The position numbers were made by a program, and so were the translations under genes. From positions 1-63,215 of the forward strand of contig CAJCIO010000056.1 in NCBI GenBank assembly GCA_903970465.1: DNA of 63,215 nucleotides, written 5' to 3'. Position 1 is the stretch's first letter; every line of letters begins with the position of its first letter. The notes under the pieces were generated by a model that saw only the letters and a program-made list of their open reading frames with translations, did not search any database and had not been told where the DNA came from. This document shows, one piece after another, positions 34,914 through 47,200 of the stretch. Origin of the DNA: Gammaproteobacteria bacterium (GTDB lineage Bacteria > Pseudomonadota > Gammaproteobacteria > Pseudomonadales > Pseudomonadaceae).

Positions 34914-36899
34914 TCAGTACTTCAGGCCGAAATGCAGAGGGTAGAGGGGCGAAGGGCTGTCGGCGGCCTTGCCCGATTGTTGAGCCTCGACAGCAGCCAT
35001 GGACGACGGCAACTCGAACGGCAATTTGCCCTCTGGTGCCTGCTTGCCAGTCAACACATCAAGCAGCGCCTGATCGCTCACGCCGAAGTTGGCAACGAGT
35101 GCACGGCTGGCCTGCGCGACGTTACCCAGGATGGCCGGTCTGTCGAGATAGACCGTGGTCACGACGGGTACTTTCGCGCTGATCTTCAGCAGCGCCGCGT
35201 ATTCGGCGTTGTCTTGCTTGAAGTCCAGATCACCTTCATGCAACCCGGAGCCGAACGCATAGGTCGCATGGGTCTGGAACGGTGCGTTCATGCGTACCAC
35301 CGCTACATCGGCGGCCTCGGGAGCGGATACCACGGTCAAACCATGCTGTTGCGCCTGTGCACTCGACACACCGACCAGATACACCTTGGTGCCGGGTTTG
35401 AGCGGCAGCACATGCTGCTGGTTCTGCAGCATGACCAGCGAGCGGCGCTGCGCCTGGAGGCCTTCTTCCTTGAACTGCGCATTGCCGACGATTCGCTCGG
35501 CTGCGGCGCCGTCCGCGTAAGGCGTCTCGAACAGGCCGAGTTGGAATTTCTGCAATAACAGTCGCGTGACCGATTGGTCGATCCGGGCCATGGAGACAGC
35601 GCCGTCCTTGACCGCTTCGATCAGCGGCCCGGTATTGAAGGTCCCGCCAAATTGATCGACTCCGGCATCCACCGCTTTGATGAAGCGCTGTTTTTCGGTC
35701 AGCCCCTCGACGCCCCACGGCATGCCGTACTTGGAATAAGCCTGGTTGGGATCTTGCCCGACTTTACTGCCGGTCAGGCATTCGTCTGTACAGCTGTTGG
35801 TGATCAACCAGTCGGTCAGGATGATGCCCTTGAAGCCGTACTCGTTGCGCAGCAACTCGGCCAGCATTTGCTTGCTGAAGCTTGCACCGACGCGCTCCAG
35901 AGGCTTGCCATTGACGGTGATCCCTTCAGGTGGCACGCCATAGGTGGGAATGATCTCTGCCGCGTCGACGGCGAACGCCGCCTTGAAAGGGCTCAGTTGT
36001 GTCTTGAAGTCCTCGGCGCCATAAGCAAGATTGCGGCCGTAGGCATTCATCGCATCCAGGCCCTTGTAGGCTGCGCCGTAGCCGGCCCAGTGCTTGACGG
36101 TTGCCGCGACGCCGTCAGGTTGCAGGCCGTGGCTGCCATGTTGAAAACCGCTGATATACGCCGCGGTCATCTTGCCTACCAGATCGACATCTTCACCGAA
36201 GGTACCGTTGATGCGCGACCAGCGCGGCTCCGTGGCCAGGTCCGCTTGGGGTGACAGGGCGATCTGGATACCCATGGAGCGGTATTCCTGCCGGGCGATA
36301 TCGCCGAATCGCTCAACCAGTTTTTCGTCACCGATGGCAGCAAGCCCCAGTGTCTCTGGCCACTGGGAAAAACTGCCGGAGCTGACGCTTGCACCCAGGG
36401 TGTACTGGAAATGATTACGTGGATCGGTACTGAAGCTGATCGGGATGCCCAGGCGGGTCTTTTCTGCCAGCCCCTGAAGCTGGTTGTAGCTGCTGACCAT
36501 CTCGGCAGGGGAGATGCTGAGGCGCGAGATGAAATGATTGATGTGCTTGTCGGCAATCAATGGCGAGAGCTTTGCAAGGTTGTAACCCGCGTCTGCGCCT
36601 GTCGCGACGTAGGGGGCGGTGCTGTGCATCATCAATCCGATTTTTTCTTCCAGGCTCATGCGCTGTACCAGATCTCTGGTACGGGCTTGGGGTGTCAGCC
36701 GCCAGTCCTCATAGGTGTCCAGCACACCATTGTGATCGAGATCCTTGAAGGTCAGGCCCTCCTGGTGGAGCAGTGGGCTGGAGACGGTTTTCAGCGAGGG
36801 CTGGGCGATGTCGGGCGAGGTCGCTGCGCTATGGCTGCAGGCACTCAGGTAGCAGGAGGCGGCGATGACTGCTGCCGTGCTGGAGATGGCTTTGTTCAA
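34914..36899 (-). CDS. bglX: GH3 beta-glucosidase-like lipoprotein
   Basis: 661-residue glycoside hydrolase family 3 enzyme. A signal peptide with lipobox (LSAC) suggests outer-membrane or periplasmic anchoring. An EF-hand-like segment (FKDLDHNGVLDTYEDW, about residues 52-67) precedes the (beta/alpha)8 domain. The nucleophile is likely the Asp in GIILTDWL, followed by the C-terminal alpha/beta sandwich. It is shorter than E. coli BglX. The start is TTG with a weak GGTGA; there is no ATG before the lipobox. It may release glucose from plant glucosides, in line with the sugar module at 49-54 kb, but that link is only inferred. Confidence 0.88.
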   Translation of the reverse strand: MNKAISSTAAVIAASCYLSACSHSAATSPDIAQPSLKTVSSPLLHQEGLTFKDLDHNGVLDTYEDWRLTPQARTRDLVQRMSLEEKIGLMMHSTAPYVATGADAGYNLAKLSPLIADKHINHFISRLSISPAEMVSSYNQLQGLAEKTRLGIPISFSTDPRNHFQYTLGASVSSGSFSQWPETLGLAAIGDEKLVERFGDIARQEYRSMGIQIALSPQADLATEPRWSRINGTFGEDVDLVGKMTAAYISGFQHGSHGLQPDGVAATVKHWAGYGAAYKGLDAMNAYGRNLAYGAEDFKTQLSPFKAAFAVDAAEIIPTYGVPPEGITVNGKPLERVGASFSKQMLAELLRNEYGFKGIILTDWLITNSCTDECLTGSKVGQDPNQAYSKYGMPWGVEGLTEKQRFIKAVDAGVDQFGGTFNTGPLIEAVKDGAVSMARIDQSVTRLLLQKFQLGLFETPYADGAAAERIVGNAQFKEEGLQAQRRSLVMLQNQQHVLPLKPGTKVYLVGVSSAQAQQHGLTVVSAPEAADVAVVRMNAPFQTHATYAFGSGLHEGDLDFKQDNAEYAALLKISAKVPVVTTVYLDRPAILGNVAQASRALVANFGVSDQALLDVLTGKQAPEGKLPFELPSSMAAVEAQQSGKAADSPSPLYPLHFGLKY

Positions 36900-36985
36900 A
36901 TGGGTTCACCGTTTTCTGGGCGGTAGAGGTCGTGGACTTCAGTGATATCGCTATCGCTGAAGCCACTCGGTGGAGCGCGGTGGTT

Positions 36986-38293
36986 TTATCGGTTGACGAC
37001 TTTTGCAGGCAGCGCCACCACCAGCAATGAACTCAGCAGCAAGCACCCGGCGAAGATCCACAGCGCTATTTGCGGGCTGTGGAAGTGGTCCATCACCACG
37101 CCCATAAGTGAGTTGCTTACCAGCCCGGCGATGTTTGCCACCGAGCAGGCCAGGGCGAAGCCCGTAGCGGCCGCGGTGCCCTTGAGGAAGGTCGCGGGCA
37201 GGCTGAAGAACACCGGCACGGCGCCGATGATGGTCAGCGAAGCGACCGAGAACAACGCCACGGTCGCCGCCACGTTCTGGGTGAAGAAGGTGCTCAGGAA
37301 CATCGCTGCGGCACCGACGATAAAGGGCACGATGATGTGCCAGCGGCGCTCGCGGTGCTTGTCCGAACTGGCGCCGATGGCGAGCATGCCGATCAACCCG
37401 GCCAGGCTCGGAATGGCCACCAGCAGGCCGATATCGGCGGGGTTGGACACCCCGGCGTTTTTGATGAAGGTCGGCAGCCAGAAGCCCATGGCGTAGGCGC
37501 TGAGCAGGATCGAGAAGTCGATGCCACCAAGCATCCAGACCTTGATGTTGAAGAAGCCGTCGCGGAACGAGTGGCCGCCCGGGTTTTCGCCTTCGTCCTT
37601 GGCCAGCACAGCGCTGAGTTCGGACTTTTCCGCGTGGCTCAGCCATTTTGCGTCGCTGATGCCGTTGGGCAGTACCGCGAAACACAGGAAACCCAGTACC
37701 ACGGTCGGCACCGCTTCCAGGAGGAACAGCCACTGCCACGCGGCCAGGCCGCCGACACCGCCGAAGTGGCCCATGATCCAGCCCGACAGGGGACTGCCCA
37801 GCAGGCTCGACAACGGCAGACCGATCATGAACAGCGCGATGATGCGGCTGCGACGGTAGGACGGAAACCACTGACTCAGGTAATACAGCACGCCCGGCAG
37901 AAAGCCTGCTTCGGCGGCGCCCAGCAGAAAGCGCAGGGTGTAGAACTGCCATTCGCTGGTGACGAACATGGTCAGTCCCGACAGCAGCCCCCAGCTGATC
38001 ATGATGCGCGCGATCCACAGCCGTGCGCCGACCTTTTCCAGTACCAGGTTGCTCGGCACTTCGAACAGGATATAACCGACGAAAAACAGGCCTGCGCCCA
38101 GGCCGTAGGCGGTTTCGCTCATGTGCAGCGTATCGAGCATCTGCAGTTTGGCGAAGCCGACGTTGATGCGATCCAGGTAGGAGGCCAGGTAGCAGAAGCA
38201 CAGGAAGGGGATCAGCCTCCAGATGATCTTGCGGTAGCTGTCGGACGCCTGCGCACGCGGCATTTCCAGGGCTCCAGTTTCGCTGAGTGACAT
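36986..38293 (-). CDS. nicT: NicT, MFS transporter of the nic cluster
   Basis: 435-residue major facilitator of the anion:cation symporter (ACS) family, with twelve predicted transmembrane helices and the typical start (IIWRLIPFLCFCYLASYLDRINVGFA). In P. putida NicT imports 6-hydroxynicotinate-type intermediates. It is the last gene of the nicC-D-E-F-T set. The porin gene nicP found in KT2440 beside nicT is absent here. GGAG lies before the ATG. Confidence 0.88.
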   Translation of the reverse strand: MSLSETGALEMPRAQASDSYRKIIWRLIPFLCFCYLASYLDRINVGFAKLQMLDTLHMSETAYGLGAGLFFVGYILFEVPSNLVLEKVGARLWIARIMISWGLLSGLTMFVTSEWQFYTLRFLLGAAEAGFLPGVLYYLSQWFPSYRRSRIIALFMIGLPLSSLLGSPLSGWIMGHFGGVGGLAAWQWLFLLEAVPTVVLGFLCFAVLPNGISDAKWLSHAEKSELSAVLAKDEGENPGGHSFRDGFFNIKVWMLGGIDFSILLSAYAMGFWLPTFIKNAGVSNPADIGLLVAIPSLAGLIGMLAIGASSDKHRERRWHIIVPFIVGAAAMFLSTFFTQNVAATVALFSVASLTIIGAVPVFFSLPATFLKGTAAATGFALACSVANIAGLVSNSLMGVVMDHFHSPQIALWIFAGCLLLSSLLVVALPAKVVNR

Positions 38294-38403
38294 GTCGTGT
38301 CTCCTGATTCTGCCGCTTTTGCGGCGCTACGGGCTATGTTCATGGGCAGACAGGAATCAGTGGGCGAGGGGCGTCTCTTGAATGGACGCCTCCCTGGGAG
38401 CCC

Positions 38404-39030
38404 TTACAGCGTGGCGAGATAGTCCAGCGTTTGTGCTCGGGAAACCACATCCCCGTATTTATTATCGATGTCGAACAAGTTGGCCTCGTGGGGTGCCTGG
38501 TGCCGATCGCCGACGCACTCGCGCACCACGATGCCGCGATAGCCGTATTGCACTGCGTCCACGGCGGTGGCACGCACGCAGCCGCTGGTGGAGCAGCCCA
38601 GCATGATCAGCGTGTCTACGCCCAGTGCATGCAGCATGGGTGCCAGGCTGGTACCGAAAAAGGCGCTGGCGTATTGCTTGGTCAGCACCACCTCGGTCGG
38701 CAGTGGCGTCACTTCAGGGCAAAACGCGGCCAAGGGATTGCCCTCGATCATGTCCTTCATCACCGGTGCCTTTTTCACCCACATGCCACCGTCGGCGAAG
38801 TGCCCGGGATGGTAGCGGATATTGGTGTGGATCACCGGAACGCCGATGGCGCGTGCGGCCGCCAGCAGGTCGACGCTATGGGACACGGCATCGACTACGC
38901 CGGGCGCGAACAGCGGCGCGCCCTCGGTGGTGTAGCCCTGCATGAAGTCGATCAGCAGCAATGCCGGGCGCTGACCGAAGCCGATGCGATTACCCCACAC
39001 CCCGGCATAATTGTCTTCTGCGCTGCTCAT
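38404..39030 (-). CDS. nicF: NicF, maleamate amidohydrolase
   Basis: 208-residue isochorismatase-fold cysteine hydrolase. The triad is visible: Asp in LLLIDFMQGY, Lys in VLTKQYASAFFGT, and Cys in GCSTSGCVRATA. It converts maleamate to maleate and ammonia. A GAGGAG ribosome site precedes the ATG, and it starts 11 bp after nicE. Confidence 0.93.
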   Translation of the reverse strand: MSSAEDNYAGVWGNRIGFGQRPALLLIDFMQGYTTEGAPLFAPGVVDAVSHSVDLLAAARAIGVPVIHTNIRYHPGHFADGGMWVKKAPVMKDMIEGNPLAAFCPEVTPLPTEVVLTKQYASAFFGTSLAPMLHALGVDTLIMLGCSTSGCVRATAVDAVQYGYRGIVVRECVGDRHQAPHEANLFDIDNKYGDVVSRAQTLDYLATL

Positions 39031-39041
39031 GAGCGTGCTCC

Positions 39042-39794
39042 TCAGTAGGCGCCAGACAGCAAGGCCCCGGCACCGGGCACGATCGGCTCCAGTTGCAGGG
39101 CCTTGAGCATGGCGTAGGTAGTGGCGATGGCGGCGGTAAGCACAGGCTTGCCGGTTTGTGCCTCGACCTTGGCGACGGCACCCAGCGAGGGCATCTGCAC
39201 GCAGGCGGAGAGCACGATCACGTCTACATCGGTCAGGTCCAGGCCGGCGACGATACCGGGCAGACGGGACGGATCATGGCGAGCCACCTCGAGGTTGTCG
39301 GGGATCTCCAGGGCGTGCCACACCTTCACTTCGATGCCTTCGTGCTGGATGTAGTCCACCACCAGTTCGGTCAGCGGTTTCATGTAGGGCGCCACCAGGG
39401 CGATGCGCTTGGCGCCCAGCACCTTGAGGCCATCTACCAGAGCGCCGGCACTGGTGATCACCTTGGCCTCGGAGTCGTTGTCCAGCACCACTTGGCCCAG
39501 GCGCTGCTGGGATTCACGGTGGTAGCCACGGCCCATGGCCATGATTGCCACCAGGCAGGCGTAGCCGAGCACATCGACGCGGGCATCGGACAGCTCCAGG
39601 GCGCAACGGTCGGACTGTGCGTCCATGGCTGCCAGTTCTTCCTTCTTCACGTGCTTCATGCGCATGCGCGCCGAGTGGTAGGTGAAGCGCTCGGGACGGA
39701 TCAACTGGCGCGCGGTGAGCATCGCCGGAATCTCGGTTTCCATGGTGGTGTTGGAGCTCGGCACGATCTGGCCGATGCGGTAGAGCTTGCTCAT
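39042..39794 (-). CDS. nicE: NicE, maleate cis-trans isomerase
   Basis: 250-residue Asp/Glu-racemase-superfamily enzyme converting maleate to fumarate, the last step before the TCA cycle. Two catalytic cysteines are seen in GYACLVAIMAMG and SACVQMPSL, and the N-terminus has the substrate-binding NTTMETE motif. It lies between nicD and nicF with short spacing and GGAGA before the ATG. Confidence 0.94.
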   Translation of the reverse strand: MSKLYRIGQIVPSSNTTMETEIPAMLTARQLIRPERFTYHSARMRMKHVKKEELAAMDAQSDRCALELSDARVDVLGYACLVAIMAMGRGYHRESQQRLGQVVLDNDSEAKVITSAGALVDGLKVLGAKRIALVAPYMKPLTELVVDYIQHEGIEVKVWHALEIPDNLEVARHDPSRLPGIVAGLDLTDVDVIVLSACVQMPSLGAVAKVEAQTGKPVLTAAIATTYAMLKALQLEPIVPGAGALLSGAY

Positions 39795-39809
39795 GATGGG
39801 TCTCCGGAT

Positions 39810-41815
<2,006 letters not shown>

Positions 41816-41820
41816 TTACA

Positions 41821-41830
41821 GTGTATGCAC
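41821..41830. promoter_or_regulatory. NicR-type half-site near the nicC promoter
   Basis: GTGTATGCAC contains the TATGCAC motif that recurs at 42013 and, inverted, at 42046. It lies 57 bp upstream of nicC, where an operator controlling nicC would be expected. Confidence 0.5.
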
Positions 41831-42008
41831 TATTCTTTTTCGCTGTGAAGGGGCCTGTCGAAAAATAGTTGGAAAAGCGTCCAAGGCGCTAGATCAGGTT
41901 TTATGCTTAGTAAAATATGAGCTTTATCTATTTTTTGATGATTGGCTCGCACTTTGCAGGCGCCGCTTTATAGTTTTTTAATGTGTCATAAAGTAGCGTA
42001 TACATTGT

Positions 42009-42055
42009 AAATATGCACCATCACGAAGCGCGCCGCGCCATCGCGGTGCATATTT
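42009..42055. promoter_or_regulatory. Inverted repeat before nicX, probable NicR operator
   Basis: A perfect 11-bp inverted repeat, AAATATGCACC (42009-42019) and GGTGCATATTT (42045-42055), 25 bp apart and 27 bp before the nicX start. NicR is the MarR-type repressor of nicC and nicX in P. putida; its gene follows nicX. Confidence 0.6.
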
Positions 42056-42081
42056 CACCCACCGGCTCAGGAGTAAATGCA

Positions 42082-43134
42082 ATGGCTGTCAGCGACGCTG
42101 AACTGACCCAGATGTTCGAACATGTGCTCACGTTGTCGAAAGTGGACGCCACCCAAAGCGTGGCCATCCTCAAGGCCCACTACTCCAACCCGCGCACCGT
42201 GCGTGCGGCGATGGAGGCCGCGCAGCGGCTGGGCGCCAAGGTGTATGCCGTGGAGTTGCCGGCCTTCAATGCCCCGGTGGCCATGGGCAACGACATGACC
42301 GCCTACTGCGGCGACACCGCGCTCACCGGCAACCTCGCGGCCCAGCGCGCGCTGGAAGCCGCTGACCTGATCGTCGACACCATGATGCTGCTGCATTCCC
42401 CCGAACAGGAGCAGATCCTCAAGACCGGCACGCGCATCCTGCTGGCCGTCGAGCCCCCGGAAGTGCTGGCCCGTATGCTGCCGAGCGAGGCCGACAAGGC
42501 CCGCGTGATGGCCGCCGAAGCCGTGCTCAAGCAGGCCCGTACCATGACCGTGCGTTCCCGCGCCGGCAGCGATTTCCGTGCGGCGCTAGGCCAGTATCCG
42601 GCGGTCACCGAGTATGGCTACGTTGATCAACCTGGGCGCTGGGACCATTGGCCCAGTGGCTTTCTGTTCACCTGGCCGAACGAGGAAACCGCCGAAGGCA
42701 CTCTGGTGCTGGACGTGGGGGATATCCTGCTGCCGTTCAAGACCTACTGCCGCGAGCGCATCACCCTGGAGATCGAAAAAGGCTTCATTACCCGTATTCA
42801 CGGTGGCTTCGAGGCGGAGTATTTGCGCGAATACATGAAGTACTTCAACGATCCCGAGGTGTACGGCATCTCCCATATCGGCTGGGGCCTGCAGCCGCGC
42901 GCGCAATGGACCGCCATGGGCCTGCACGACAAGAACGACGGCATGTGCATGGACGCCCGTGCGTTCTACGGCAACTTCCTGTTCTCCACCGGCCCTAACA
43001 CCGAGGTGGGCGGCAAGCGCAAGACGCCGTGCCATATGGATATCCCGCTGCGTCACTGCGACATCTACCTGGACGACCAGGCCGTGGTATTGGCCGGTGA
43101 TGTGGTCGCCCCGGCGGCTTCTATCGCCAAGTGA
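42082..43134 (+). CDS. nicX: NicX, 2,5-dihydroxypyridine 5,6-dioxygenase
   Basis: 350-residue non-haem iron ring-cleavage dioxygenase that opens 2,5-dihydroxypyridine to N-formylmaleamate. The sequence closely follows P. putida NicX along its length. Metal-ligand candidates lie in the C-terminal half (GGFEAEYLREYM; SHIGWG; ARAFYGNF). The ATG at 42082, with AGGAG 8 bp before it, is chosen over a start at 42013, which lies inside the operator. Confidence 0.96.
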   Translation: MAVSDAELTQMFEHVLTLSKVDATQSVAILKAHYSNPRTVRAAMEAAQRLGAKVYAVELPAFNAPVAMGNDMTAYCGDTALTGNLAAQRALEAADLIVDTMMLLHSPEQEQILKTGTRILLAVEPPEVLARMLPSEADKARVMAAEAVLKQARTMTVRSRAGSDFRAALGQYPAVTEYGYVDQPGRWDHWPSGFLFTWPNEETAEGTLVLDVGDILLPFKTYCRERITLEIEKGFITRIHGGFEAEYLREYMKYFNDPEVYGISHIGWGLQPRAQWTAMGLHDKNDGMCMDARAFYGNFLFSTGPNTEVGGKRKTPCHMDIPLRHCDIYLDDQAVVLAGDVVAPAASIAK

Positions 43135-43236
43135 CCGCGCACCGCTGGCGCCCGTGATGCAAGGTCCGGGCGCGCGGTGGGGGTGGGCTTTGAGTTATCG
43201 TATGTGTTTTCCAGCTGCCGCGGACCTGTCCTGCCC

Positions 43237-43677
43237 ATGAGTTCCACCGATCCTTCCTATGCCTTTACCGAACAGGTGGGGCACTTGCTGCGCAAGGCTT
43301 ATCAGCGCCATATGGCGATCTTCCAGCAGAACGTCGGCGAGTCGCAGCTCACCGCAGTGCAGTTCATCACCCTCTGCGCCGTGCGCGACCATGGCCCCAG
43401 CTCGCTCACCGAACTGGTGGCGCTGACTGCCGTCGACCAGGCCACCATCCGCGGGATCGTCGAGCGCCTCAAGGCGCGCGAACTGGTGGCGCTGGGGCAT
43501 GACGCCCAGGATCGGCGCAAGGTCATCGTGCACCTGGCCGAGGCTGGTCGCGTGGCTGTGGAGCAGACCGTGCCGTGCGCCCAGCAGATCAGCGAGCTGA
43601 CCCTGAGCAACCTCAACCCCGGCGAGCGAGTGGCGATGCTGTTCCTGCTGCGCAAGATGATCGACGACCCTGCCTGA
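43237..43677 (+). CDS. nicR: NicR, MarR-family repressor
   Basis: 146-residue MarR-type winged-helix regulator with the recognition helix in SLTELVALTAVDQATIRGIVERL and a wing DAQDRRKVIVHL. In P. putida NicR represses nicC and nicX operons and responds to 6-hydroxynicotinate. The ATG at 43237 is selected as the family-like start; no clear Shine-Dalgarno is seen. It follows nicX, as in KT2440. Confidence 0.92.
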   Translation: MSSTDPSYAFTEQVGHLLRKAYQRHMAIFQQNVGESQLTAVQFITLCAVRDHGPSSLTELVALTAVDQATIRGIVERLKARELVALGHDAQDRRKVIVHLAEAGRVAVEQTVPCAQQISELTLSNLNPGERVAMLFLLRKMIDDPA

Positions 43678-43751
43678 TTCACCGCTCCTGGCGAACCTGG
43701 CGCGAGTCTTTGAGCGTCAGTCAGCCGCTTGGCACCGTTCTTGCCTTTTGA

Positions 43752-43767
43752 TGTAGTAAGTACTACA
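43752..43767. promoter_or_regulatory. Palindrome before nicA, probable NicS operator
   Basis: TGTAGTA-AG-TACTACA, a perfect 7-bp inverted repeat, 17 bp before the nicA start. It differs from the TATGCAC motif before nicC/nicX, consistent with a second repressor (NicS, TetR family) for nicAB. Confidence 0.6.
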
Positions 43768-43784
43768 CGAAAATAGAGAGCGGC

Positions 43785-44294
43785 ATGAACACACCTCTTT
43801 CGCCTACCGCGTCGACTCGCATCAGTTGCACCGTCAACGGCCAACCGGTGACGTGCAGCGCCATGGCCGACACGCCCTTGCTGCTGGTGCTGCGCAACGA
43901 TCTGCACCTTAACGGCCCCAAGTTCGGCTGCGGCCTGGGCGAATGCGGGGCGTGCACGGTGATCGTCGACGGCAAAGCCACGCGCGCCTGCGTGATGCCC
44001 TGGAGTGGGGTGGCGAATCGTAACGTCACCACCCTCGAAGGCCTGGGCGACCGCCATCACCCTCACCCGGTACAGCAGGCCTTCATCGACGCCCAGGCGG
44101 CGCAGTGCGGCTACTGTCTGAACGGCATGATCATGACCGCCAAGGCCTTGCTCGACCGCAACCCCGACCCCAGCGAAGCGCAGATTCGCCGCGCGCTGTC
44201 GGCCAACCTGTGTCGTTGCGGCACGCACCTCGAAATCCTCGCTGCGGTGCGTCGCGCCGCCCAGCTTTATCGTGAGAGCCGTCGCAATGACTGA
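43785..44294 (+). CDS. nicA: NicA, nicotinate dehydrogenase Fe-S subunit
   Basis: 169-residue small subunit with two [2Fe-2S] clusters. Plant-type cluster ligands are C49, C54, C57 and C69 (CGLGECGAC), and the second cluster uses C108, C111, C143 and C145 (CGYC; LCRC). It passes electrons from the molybdenum subunit NicB when nicotinate is hydroxylated at C6. nicB starts 8 bp before its end. Confidence 0.95.
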   Translation: MNTPLSPTASTRISCTVNGQPVTCSAMADTPLLLVLRNDLHLNGPKFGCGLGECGACTVIVDGKATRACVMPWSGVANRNVTTLEGLGDRHHPHPVQQAFIDAQAAQCGYCLNGMIMTAKALLDRNPDPSEAQIRRALSANLCRCGTHLEILAAVRRAAQLYRESRRND

Positions 44295-47200
44295 CCGTGC
44301 CGTTCCGACCCAGGCCGAACTGCTGGCGCGCGAAGGCGTGTTGTTGGTGGTCGACCAGATCCAGCCACCGCCCGGACTGGTGCCCAAGGGCAAGACGCCC
44401 ATTCTCAAACCTAAAGAGCTAGGGCTGTTCATCGCCCTGTGCGATACCGGCGAGTATTACGCTTTCAACGGCCATGTGGACCTGGGCACCGGCATCCAGA
44501 CCTCCTTGGGGCAGATCGTCGCCGAAGAACTCGACCTGCGCATGGACCAGTTGCGTGTGGTTCTGGGCGACACCGCCCGGGCGCCGAACCAGGGTGCAAC
44601 CATCGCCAGTGCCACCTTGCAAACTTCGGCCGTGCCGCTGCGCAACGCCGCCGCCGAAGCGCGCCGCTGGTTGCTGGCGGCAGCGGCCGAGCGCTTGGGC
44701 AGTGACGACCTGCACATCGAAGCCGGCGTGGTGCAGAGCCGCGATGGCCGGGCGCTGAGTTTCGCCGAGTTGATCCAGGGCCAGCGCATCGAGCTGACCC
44801 TCAGCGGCGACGCACCGTTGAAGTCTTTGGCCGATTACAAGCTGGTAGGGCAAAGCTCGGCGCGGGTCGATATCCCGGCCAAGGCCACCGGCGAGCTGAC
44901 CTTCGTGCACGACATGCGCGTGCCGGACATGCTCCACGGCCGCGTGGTGCGCCCACCCTATGACGGCTACGACACCGGGGTGTTCGTCGGCACCAGCCTG
45001 ATCGCTGTCAATGAAAGCTCCATCGCCCATCTTCCCGGCATTGTCCGCGTAGTGGTGATCGGCGACTTTATCGGTGTGGTGGCCGAGCGCGAAGAGCAGG
45101 CCATCAAAGCCGCGCGTGAGCTCAAGGTGCAATGGAAGCCCTGGCAGCAACATCTGCCCAACCTCGACAATATTGAACAAGCACTGCGCGACAACCCGTC
45201 GATCGAGCGGGTCGTGCACGACACCGGCGGCGTCGATGCCGCGTTGGCCAGCGTCGCGACTCGCCTGACTCGCCGCTACCTGTGGCCTTACCAACTGCAC
45301 GGTTCCATCGGCCCGGCCTGCGCGGTGGCCGACTACCAGCCCCAGGCGATCCGCATCTGGTCCGGCACCCAGAATCCCCACGCGTTGCGCGCCGACCTGG
45401 GCTGGCTGCTGGAGGTCGATGAAACCGGCATCGAGATCATCCGCATGGAGGCGTCCGGCTGCTACGGGCGCAACTGTGCCGATGATGTATGCGCCGACGC
45501 GGTGCTGCTGTCCCGCGCGGTCGGCAAGCCGGTGCGCGTGCAACTGACCCGCGAGCAGGAGCACGCTTGGGAGCCCAAGGGCACCGCGCAGTTGATGGAC
45601 GTCGACGGTGGTATCGACGCCGCCGGCGACCTGGCCGTCTACGACTTCCGCACCCGCTACCCATCCAACGGCGCCCCGACTCTGGCACTGCTGCTGACCG
45701 GCCGCGTCGAGCCGGTGCCGGTGGCCTACGAGATGGGCGACCGGACTGCGGTGCCCCATTACAGCTACCCGGAGCTGCGAGTCAGCATCGAGGACATGGC
45801 GCCCATCGTGCGCGCCTCTTGGTTGCGTGGTGTATCGGCGCTGCCCAACGTGTTCGCCCACGAATCCTATATCGACGAACTGGCCCACGAGGCGGGCGTC
45901 GACCCGGTGGAATACCGCCTGCGCTATCTGCCTGACGAACGCGCCGCCGAACTGGTGCGCGCCACCGCCGAGCGCGCGCAATGGACGCCACACACACAGC
46001 CCGGTCAGACCCCTGGCGAAGACGGTGTATTGCGTGGCCGCGGCTTCGCCTACGCGCGCTACATCCACAGTAAATTCCCCGGCTTTGGTGCTGCCTGGGC
46101 CGCCTGGGTGGCCGACGTGGCCATCGACAAGCACACCGGCGACATCGCTGTGACTCGCGTGGTGGTCGGCCATGACGCCGGCATGATGGTCAACCCAGCC
46201 GGGGTGCAGCACCAGATTCACGGCAACGTGATGCAGTCCACCAGCCGTGTGCTCAAGGAGCAGGTGACGTTCGAAGAATCGCGGGTGGTCAGCAAGGAGT
46301 GGGGCGGCTATCCGATCCTGACCTTTCCCGAGGTGCCGCAAGTCGATGTGATGATGATGCAGCGCCAGAATGAACCGCCGCTGGGGGCAGGGGAGTCGGC
46401 CTCGGTGCCCAGTGCTGCGGCGATCGCCAACGCGGTATTCGATGCCACCGGCATCCGTTTTCGCGAGCTGCCGATCACCGCCGAGCGGGTGCTGGCGGCG
46501 CTCAAGGCTGCCGAGCCCCAGGACCCGGTCGGGCTGCCTTACGCGGCGCCGGTCAAAAGCAAGAAGCGCAAATGGCTGTTCGGCGGCCTGGCAGGGCTGT
46601 TCGGCACTGCCCTGGGCCTGGGTATCAGTGCCATGCCCTGGCGCGCAGAAATCGCCGCCGTGACGCCGCCACCGGCCGGCACCTGGAGCGCGGCGACTCT
46701 CGAACGCGGCCGGCAACTGGCCGCCGCCGGTGACTGCGCCGTGTGCCACACCGCCCACGGTGGCGTGACCAACGCGGGCGGGCTGGCCATGGATACGCCG
46801 TTCGGGACGCTGTACAGCAGCAACATCACGCCTGATGCGCAGACGGGCATCGGCCACTGGTCATTTGCCGCATTCGACCGGGCCATGCGCCAAGGCATCA
46901 GCCGTGATGGGCGCCACCTCTACCCGGCATTTCCCTACACGGCTTTTCGCAACATCAAGGAAGCCGACATGCAGGCACTCTATGCCTATCTGATGTCACA
47001 AACCGCGGTGCCCAGTACGCCGCCGATCAACCAGATGCGCTTCCCGTTCAATGTGCGGGCGCTGATGGCGGGCTGGAATACGCTGTTCCTCAAGCAGGGC
47101 GAATATCAGGACGATCCGGCACGCAGCGCGCAGTGGAACCGTGGCAATTATCTGGTAAACGGCCTGGGCCACTGCGCCGCCTGCCACTCGCCGCGCAACC

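Noticed and set aside
36951..38201. 416-codon frame on the same strand as nicT
   Set aside because: Out-of-frame shadow of nicT with Arg/Gly/His-rich translation.
45282..45306. Near hrp box on the minus strand (GGAACC-N15-CCACAGG)
   Set aside because: It lies inside nicB, the final A of the consensus is missing, and no gene starts behind it on that strand.
44419..46857. 812-codon open frame antisense to nicB
   Set aside because: A by-product of the strong G/C third-position bias of nicB; its translation is His/Gly/Arg/Val-rich without domains.
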